Virus record (IMG/VR): IMGVR_UViG_3300021974_000002
Span: 1-32,961 of that record
Strand: one strand, 5' to 3'
Source of the DNA: a virus
Length of the DNA: 32,961 nucleotides
This document shows, one piece after another, positions 28,661 to 32,961 of this stretch; the stretch's first letter is position 1, and each line of letters opens with the position of its first letter. The notes under the pieces were generated by a model that saw nothing but the letters and a program-made list of their open reading frames with translations, did no database searches and had not been told where the DNA came from. A program made the position numbers and the translations under genes.

Positions 28661-29827
28661 TCAGAAACCAAGTCTGCTGTCGACTTCTCCGTTTGATTCA
28701 TCAACTGATTCGTTCTCTGCGTCGCGCTCTTCTTGTGTCGAGAACAACGCTTTGCGGAGATGTTCATCGGACCGATCAAGACACAGATCGGAATACTCGC
28801 ACTTCATTGACCATGGCATAGCGCACGCTGACGGGGAGCGCTCAACCTCCAACGTACGGCGAGCGCGTCTCAACCTACGCACGGTTCGAACCATGTCCGT
28901 GCGCCACTCATTCATCACGTTATCCGACCGATAAACCTCGAACCTCGCAAAATATGAACCGGCATTATTTTCGAGCAACTCCAACCGCAGTTGCTGTTTC
29001 TCAAGAAGCGCTTCCCAACGCTGGCGCGCCTTTTCCGCTTTTGGACCATCCGAAAACTTGGTCAACCAATCTGGAACCTTCTGCGCACTCAGTGCGCGTT
29101 GATACATCTGCGGCGTTGTATCGATTGCCGCAACAGAGACGGTCCCATCGTTCAACACGCGTGGGACGCGTGGTTTGGCTGCGCGCGCAACGTTGTAGAC
29201 AACCGGGCCAACGCGAACGTTGCGGGCGTCTTCTACACCATGCGGCCACAACGCCGCGCTGAGCCTTCCCGAGTCTAACATCGCGCGCAGCGCGTCAACG
29301 TAGGTCGAGATCTGCGGATCGAACGCAACACGACGCTCAACAGATTCGACGCGATTTGACGTTTGTTTATGCTCATTGATGAACAACACGTTTTCGGTTA
29401 GTGAGAACATGACAGCATCGATGAACCCATTCATCTTGATTCCTCGAATGCCACGGATCGCCAGGCTAAACTCAAGTTCTGAGGCAACCGGAACAAGCCG
29501 ACCGAACTCAGCATCGAGAATATGTTGCATCGAGCGCCTTACCATTGCGCACACGAGATCGATTGATTCGTCATCATGCTCCGCGTTGTGCTCGCGTCCA
29601 TATTCCACCACACGAGCGGCGCCAGCGGACACCACGCGGTCGATCGTTGCGCCTGGACGCATCCAATCCATATAGGCCGCGTTCATGCCTTCATGATAGA
29701 GCGTGCCGCGCCTGAGCGGGTCAGACGACAGACCGCGCGGGCGCAATCCGTCAAGGTACCTGAACGCCCACTTCTGCGAACACGTTGTGAACGTAGAAAG
29801 CTGCGAATGCGAAACGTGTTCATCCAT
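28661..29827 (-). CDS. PD-(D/E)XK nuclease of the RecB/Cas4/AddB type with a probable Fe-S cluster
   Basis: 388 residues. The catalytic pattern is complete: H45 in GTLYHEG, D137 in NGFIDAV, E152 and K154 in NEHKQ, and Q172 in DPQIST. Cys16 near the start (TTCSQKW) plus Cys335, Cys343 and Cys349 near the end make the one-plus-three cysteine set that holds a 4Fe-4S cluster in Cas4 and AddB. It should be an exonuclease acting on DNA ends. In this phage it stands beside Sak4, SSB and RuvC genes and so belongs to recombination. The start overlaps the VWA gene stop. Confidence 0.8.
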   Translation of the reverse strand: MDEHVSHSQLSTFTTCSQKWAFRYLDGLRPRGLSSDPLRRGTLYHEGMNAAYMDWMRPGATIDRVVSAGAARVVEYGREHNAEHDDESIDLVCAMVRRSMQHILDAEFGRLVPVASELEFSLAIRGIRGIKMNGFIDAVMFSLTENVLFINEHKQTSNRVESVERRVAFDPQISTYVDALRAMLDSGRLSAALWPHGVEDARNVRVGPVVYNVARAAKPRVPRVLNDGTVSVAAIDTTPQMYQRALSAQKVPDWLTKFSDGPKAEKARQRWEALLEKQQLRLELLENNAGSYFARFEVYRSDNVMNEWRTDMVRTVRRLRRARRTLEVERSPSACAMPWSMKCEYSDLCLDRSDEHLRKALFSTQEERDAENESVDESNGEVDSRLGF

Positions 29828-31245
29828 TATATTGACCGGAAAGCAATTGACATATTCTTGATCGAGTCTGGATTGAGATTCGGTATTGAAGCGACCGAAT
29901 CCGCTACGCTGAGCGAATACGGAATGTCGTTACTGCCGATTAGGACGACATGAAGCTTCGCCTCGATTCTTGCGATTTCATCCGACGTGGCTTTATCGAT
30001 CGCGCCTTGTCCATCCGTCAGGAGTACAATATCAGCGCGTCGAAACACGCGTTCTTTCCTGATGATTTCCATTGCCTTCGCAATGGGTGGTCCGAATGCA
30101 GTGCCACCACCAGAGAAATACCCGATCATCTCTTCTAGTTTGGACAGTGATATTTTCGATTTGACCAAATCGACGCGCGCCACACGAGAATCGAAATGCA
30201 CGAGCGCAAAACTGCGTCCCTCTTTCATGGCAACTTCTGCCATTGATATCGCAACAGCTTTCGCCCACTCATCACGTTCACCATCCATTGAGCCGCTTTC
30301 GTCCAGACAGAAAACAACCGGCCCCCTTCCTGCGTCATCCATACCGACCATGGAGCGCTGGAAGATCTGACGCTCGGCAATGCGGCGCATCAAATCAAGC
30401 TCCGCATCTGGGTCGGCCATCATTGCGACTTCGCTTGGGAGCATTCGGGCGATTTCTCCGCCTAGCTCAATGCCAACAACCTCGTCGCGCATCCACTCAA
30501 CCTTGGTCTTTGTACGCATTGAGCGAACGATCGGGCGCATGCGCCCGATCAGACGCATGACTGACCGAAACTTCCGGTTTGTTCGCATCTCGTCGAGAAT
30601 GTCACGCGATGGCGCTCTTGATATTGGTGTTCCGGGTTTATTTCCAGCGCTTGTTCCAATTGCCTTACGATTGGAATCAAGATTCTCGCCGGCTTTTCTT
30701 GCTTTGATTGCCGCGACCCCTCGGTTCTTTCGGATTGTCTCCGCTGCGCGCTTTTTGACAGCATCAGTCAGTTGACCGTCAATCGGATTGACTGATGAAT
30801 TCCCTTTTTCCTCTTCTTCGATTGCCGCATCACACAGCGCACGGGCCGCAGCCTCTACGAACGATGCTGCAACCATTCCGCTGCGCATCGCGTCTCCAGC
30901 GCACTTCTCGCGCTGGCTTGCCCACTCATCATAGACGGACTTTGACGCGTCGTCGTTAGGCTCATGGTCAGTTGGCCACCATGCGTCTATTTGGTCCGCG
31001 TACTCGCCTCGCTCTTCGCCTTCCAGAACAACCATACCACCGTCGTACAGGTCGCCAAAAACCTCACGTGAGAATGCGAGCATCGCTTCGGCGCCAGCGC
31101 TAGGAACAGTCTCAAACGCCGCGTGTACAGCCTCACCAAATGACCCACCGTGACCAAACTCCGATGCGGCCAAAAATCTTGTCCATCTATCGGACACTCG
31201 TGTTTGATCGGCGTTCGTCTTCAGAAGTGTTTTCGCGTTCATCAT
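29827..31245 (-). CDS. VWA-domain protein, partner of a MoxR ATPase (ViaA-like)
   Basis: 472 residues. The VWA domain is in the C-terminal half with an intact metal-binding site: D315-x-S317-x-S319 (FCLDESGSM), T382 in GGGTAF and D411 in LLTDGQG. The N-terminal 300 residues are helical and charged (AIEEEEKGNS, KKRAAETIRKNRG). This architecture is that of ViaA/CobT/CbbO-type partners of MoxR ATPases, in which the VWA domain binds the target and the ATPase remodels it. It directly follows the ATPase gene with a one-base overlap. An equivalent MoxR-VWA pair is known from Acidianus two-tailed virus. The target here is unknown. Confidence 0.85.
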   Translation of the reverse strand: MMNAKTLLKTNADQTRVSDRWTRFLAASEFGHGGSFGEAVHAAFETVPSAGAEAMLAFSREVFGDLYDGGMVVLEGEERGEYADQIDAWWPTDHEPNDDASKSVYDEWASQREKCAGDAMRSGMVAASFVEAAARALCDAAIEEEEKGNSSVNPIDGQLTDAVKKRAAETIRKNRGVAAIKARKAGENLDSNRKAIGTSAGNKPGTPISRAPSRDILDEMRTNRKFRSVMRLIGRMRPIVRSMRTKTKVEWMRDEVVGIELGGEIARMLPSEVAMMADPDAELDLMRRIAERQIFQRSMVGMDDAGRGPVVFCLDESGSMDGERDEWAKAVAISMAEVAMKEGRSFALVHFDSRVARVDLVKSKISLSKLEEMIGYFSGGGTAFGPPIAKAMEIIRKERVFRRADIVLLTDGQGAIDKATSDEIARIEAKLHVVLIGSNDIPYSLSVADSVASIPNLNPDSIKNMSIAFRSI

Positions 31246-32519
31246 CAGAAACTGAAATCTTCATCAGCCGTGGATGAAACAACCATTTCTTGGGCGCGTT
31301 TTAGAACACCCTGGAAATCTTTCCCGATCACACCGATCTTCTTCTTTCTGCGTCGACTCGCTGCGCCTTCGAATGCTTTGCGCACTTCCTTGTAGGTGCG
31401 TTTTGCGTCCCGAATAAACCCCGCAAGCCTTGGCACATCGCCGCCCGATTCAATCACTGCGAAACGGTCTGTCAATGCTCGAACTTGTTCGAAAAGATCG
31501 CCTTCTTCGCCAGAAGATCTCATATCCACAGCCTTGTGGACGTCATCGATCTGTTCCGGCTCTGACCAGAGCACGTCACGCAATACGCACAAATCTTCAG
31601 TTTCCGCAGCGTCAAAACCGGACAGCCACGCTTCGGCTTGCACAAGCTTGACCGCCTTTTTCCAACGGCGATCACTGATCGTGATGTCGTGATTCTGACT
31701 CAGGTGACTTGATATCTGCCACATCGCATCAACAACACCAGATACGTCGACTTCCGCGACCTCGGCCATCGCATCATTGAGCTTTGATTTGGGTATTGTC
31801 ACGCGTGGTATTGCGTTTGACGACGAAACAACCGCCATGAAAGCCCCTCTTGATGTTCCGACGTTTTGCACATTGAACCGGATCAAGAATCGGTCAAAAA
31901 ATGCTTCGAGCGATTCTTCGCTTGGCAACTCGTTGCTGGCGCCAATGATCGTGCGCAACGGGATGTCATGAACTTTCGTCCCGTCGTGCCATTTTCGCTC
32001 ATTTGCCGCAGTCAGGAGCGCGTTTAGTATCGATGAGTTCGCCTTGAAGATCTCATCAAGGAAGGCAAATTCAGCTTCCGGAAGCTTGCCGGTCGGTACG
32101 CGTTCGTACCGACCGGCCTTCATCGACTTCAGCGAGACCGGACCGAAGATTTCTTCGGGTTGGCTGAATTTCGTGAGCAGCCAGTCAAAATGTGACGCGC
32201 CATCAAAATGGCTCACGAAGTGGCGCGTGATCGCGCTTTTTGCCGTCCCCGGAGGTCCGATGAGCAACACATGCTCGCCGGCGAGCGTCGCGAGCATCAA
32301 ACCACGTGCAACATCCGCACGCCCAACAAACGGCATTGATGTCGACTCCACAACCGCGTTGATCTCGTCACGTAGAGTGGGCTTTTGAGGTTTGGGCTTG
32401 GACTTTTGAGGTTTGGGCTTGGACTTAGGAACCTCAATCTCATCAGACACGCTTTCACAAGCATCTTCAATAGGCAATTCAACATCAAAAAACTCGTTCT
32501 TGCTCAGTACCCTTTTCAT
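31245..32519 (-). CDS. MoxR-family AAA+ ATPase (RavA-like)
   Basis: 424 residues. Walker A GPPGTAKS (88-95), Walker B FAFLDE (151-156), sensor-1 Asn196 in GASNE, and the arginine region FFDRFLIRF (207-215) form a complete MoxR AAA+ module. The insert EIFGPVSLKSMKAGRY (123-138) is typical of the RavA/MoxR group. An N-terminal tail has two 7-residue KPKPQKS-type repeats (from the 21-base direct repeat at 32382-32423). MoxR enzymes act as hexameric chaperones with a VWA partner to insert metals or remodel complexes. The gene is coupled to both neighbours. Confidence 0.85.
   Translation of the reverse strand: MKRVLSKNEFFDVELPIEDACESVSDEIEVPKSKPKPQKSKPKPQKPTLRDEINAVVESTSMPFVGRADVARGLMLATLAGEHVLLIGPPGTAKSAITRHFVSHFDGASHFDWLLTKFSQPEEIFGPVSLKSMKAGRYERVPTGKLPEAEFAFLDEIFKANSSILNALLTAANERKWHDGTKVHDIPLRTIIGASNELPSEESLEAFFDRFLIRFNVQNVGTSRGAFMAVVSSSNAIPRVTIPKSKLNDAMAEVAEVDVSGVVDAMWQISSHLSQNHDITISDRRWKKAVKLVQAEAWLSGFDAAETEDLCVLRDVLWSEPEQIDDVHKAVDMRSSGEEGDLFEQVRALTDRFAVIESGGDVPRLAGFIRDAKRTYKEVRKAFEGAASRRRKKKIGVIGKDFQGVLKRAQEMVVSSTADEDFSF
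32382..32423 (-). repeat. Two tandem 21-base units in the MoxR gene
   Basis: The unit CTTTTGAGGTTTGGGCTTGGA occurs twice in direct order (32382-32402, 32403-32423) and codes for a repeated Lys-Pro-rich heptad in a flexible tail. Unit number could vary by slippage. Confidence 0.9.
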
Positions 32520-32961
32520 TGCTCATTCTCCATTCCGAAATGCTCTTCACCACCACTCAAAACCGATTCCAGACCCGCCATGTCATACATAGCGCGTCGC
32601 GCATCGCTGATTTCAATCAGCAATGATTCGCGCATCTCACCCAACACTTCTGAAAAGCTGTTCACCCGATTTTCGAGCGCGATGAAATCCGCTTCACGAC
32701 GATCGAGTATGTACGGCTTCAAAGTCGCATTCTCCGCGAGCGCACGTTCTGCAAACACGCGCACGCCATCAAGCACCTCTCCGCATGCATCGCTCAGGCT
32801 CACGCGAAGCTTGCTCGCTGCCTGCGCGCGGTTCGTTTTCGAACCGGCAATCTCGAAAACCGATATTTCCGTGCGCGGGCCGCCGTAGCTTTTGACCCAT
32901 CCGGCGATCACGTTCATTGTGATTAGATCATCCGGGTGGATGAAATACACCCCGCCACGAC
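32516..32961 (-). CDS. Protein of unknown function (5' end outside the window)
   Basis: The frame enters at the right edge without a stop and in-frame codons before the GTG at 32950 continue as RGG, so the true start is probably beyond the window. The visible part begins VYFIHPDDLITMNVIAGWVKSYGGPRTEISVFEIAG (a beta-alpha fold), then helices (KLRVSLSDACGEVLDGVRVFAERAL, ENRVNSFSEVLGEMRE) and an acidic tail. No enzyme motif. ATGA overlap with the MoxR gene makes it the upstream partner of the MoxR-VWA pair, perhaps a substrate or adaptor. Confidence 0.55.
   Translation of the reverse strand, partial: RGGVYFIHPDDLITMNVIAGWVKSYGGPRTEISVFEIAGSKTNRAQAASKLRVSLSDACGEVLDGVRVFAERALAENATLKPYILDRREADFIALENRVNSFSEVLGEMRESLLIEISDARRAMYDMAGLESVLSGGEEHFGMENEQ

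Noticed and set aside
28363-28779. Minus-strand frame of 138 codons at the broken gene
   Set aside because: It overlaps the nuclease gene by more than 110 bases, and its composition (many Ser, Gln, Thr, Arg) looks unnatural compared with the start-less body frame.
28497-28934. Plus-strand frame containing the GWDHWGNEV segment
   Set aside because: The MT-A70-like part comes only from the inverted 59-base copy; the rest is out of family and antisense to the nuclease gene, with no RBS.
1-32961. CRISPR array, tRNA genes, integrase or insertion sequence
   Set aside because: No regularly spaced repeats, cloverleaf-like segments, recombinase motifs or terminal inverted repeats with a transposase were found on reading both strands.

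Overview
The window is a contiguous piece of a tailed double-stranded DNA bacteriophage genome (Caudoviricetes) or a prophage of that kind. The evidence is a headful-type packaging and head module (small and large terminase, SPP1-like portal, Mu F/SPP1 gp7-like head protein, scaffold-like protein, coat-like protein cut by the left edge) next to a recombination and replication module (RecA-like Sak4-type ATPase, SSB-like protein, RuvC-like resolvase, RecB/Cas4-type nuclease). No chromosomal housekeeping genes, rRNA, tRNA or integrase were seen. The host cannot be named. A lipobox protein, a signal-peptide protein and sigma70-like promoter hexamers fit a bacterial host with SRP/Sec and probably an outer membrane, but this is weak.

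Layout: every gene but one is on the minus strand, so transcription runs from right to left, and most genes are joined by ATGA-type overlaps. From right to left: (1) 32.96-28.66 kb, a coupled set of a partial unknown gene, a MoxR-type AAA+ ATPase, a VWA-domain protein (a RavA/ViaA-like pair) and a PD-(D/E)XK nuclease with a probable Fe-S cluster. (2) 28.65-24.2 kb, a broken small gene, a coiled-coil protein, Sak4-like ATPase, SSB-like protein, a replication-type protein and a RuvC-like resolvase. (3) 24.2-19.0 kb, small genes including a secreted protein that may be a cell-wall enzyme, a MazG-like protein with a zinc-binding N-terminus, and an MT-A70 DNA methyltransferase. (4) 19.0-16.1 kb, a tandem array of small Cys-rich proteins, at least three of them paralogues. 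(5) 15.95-14.4 kb, a ParB-like protein with a C5 cytosine methyltransferase. (6) 14.4-9.8 kb, terminase subunits and unknown virion-type proteins. (7) 9.8-7.9 kb, a patatin-like phospholipase, a DUF2829/Tad2-like anti-defence protein and a lipoprotein. (8) 7.95-0 kb, portal, head protein, a divergent control region with the only plus-strand gene, small genes, then two glycine/alanine-rich virion proteins, scaffold and coat.

Non-coding structure deserves as much attention as the genes. A 59-bp segment of the MT-A70 gene is repeated perfectly, inverted, 9 kb away inside a broken small gene, so the two right-to-left transcripts would be perfectly complementary there. Many genes that are not translationally coupled start behind the same leader: a compact hairpin directly followed by AGAAAG and an ATG 6 or 10 nt later. 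Two such leaders face away from each other across the divergent promoter region at 4.7-4.85 kb. Two intrinsic terminators flank the scaffold gene.
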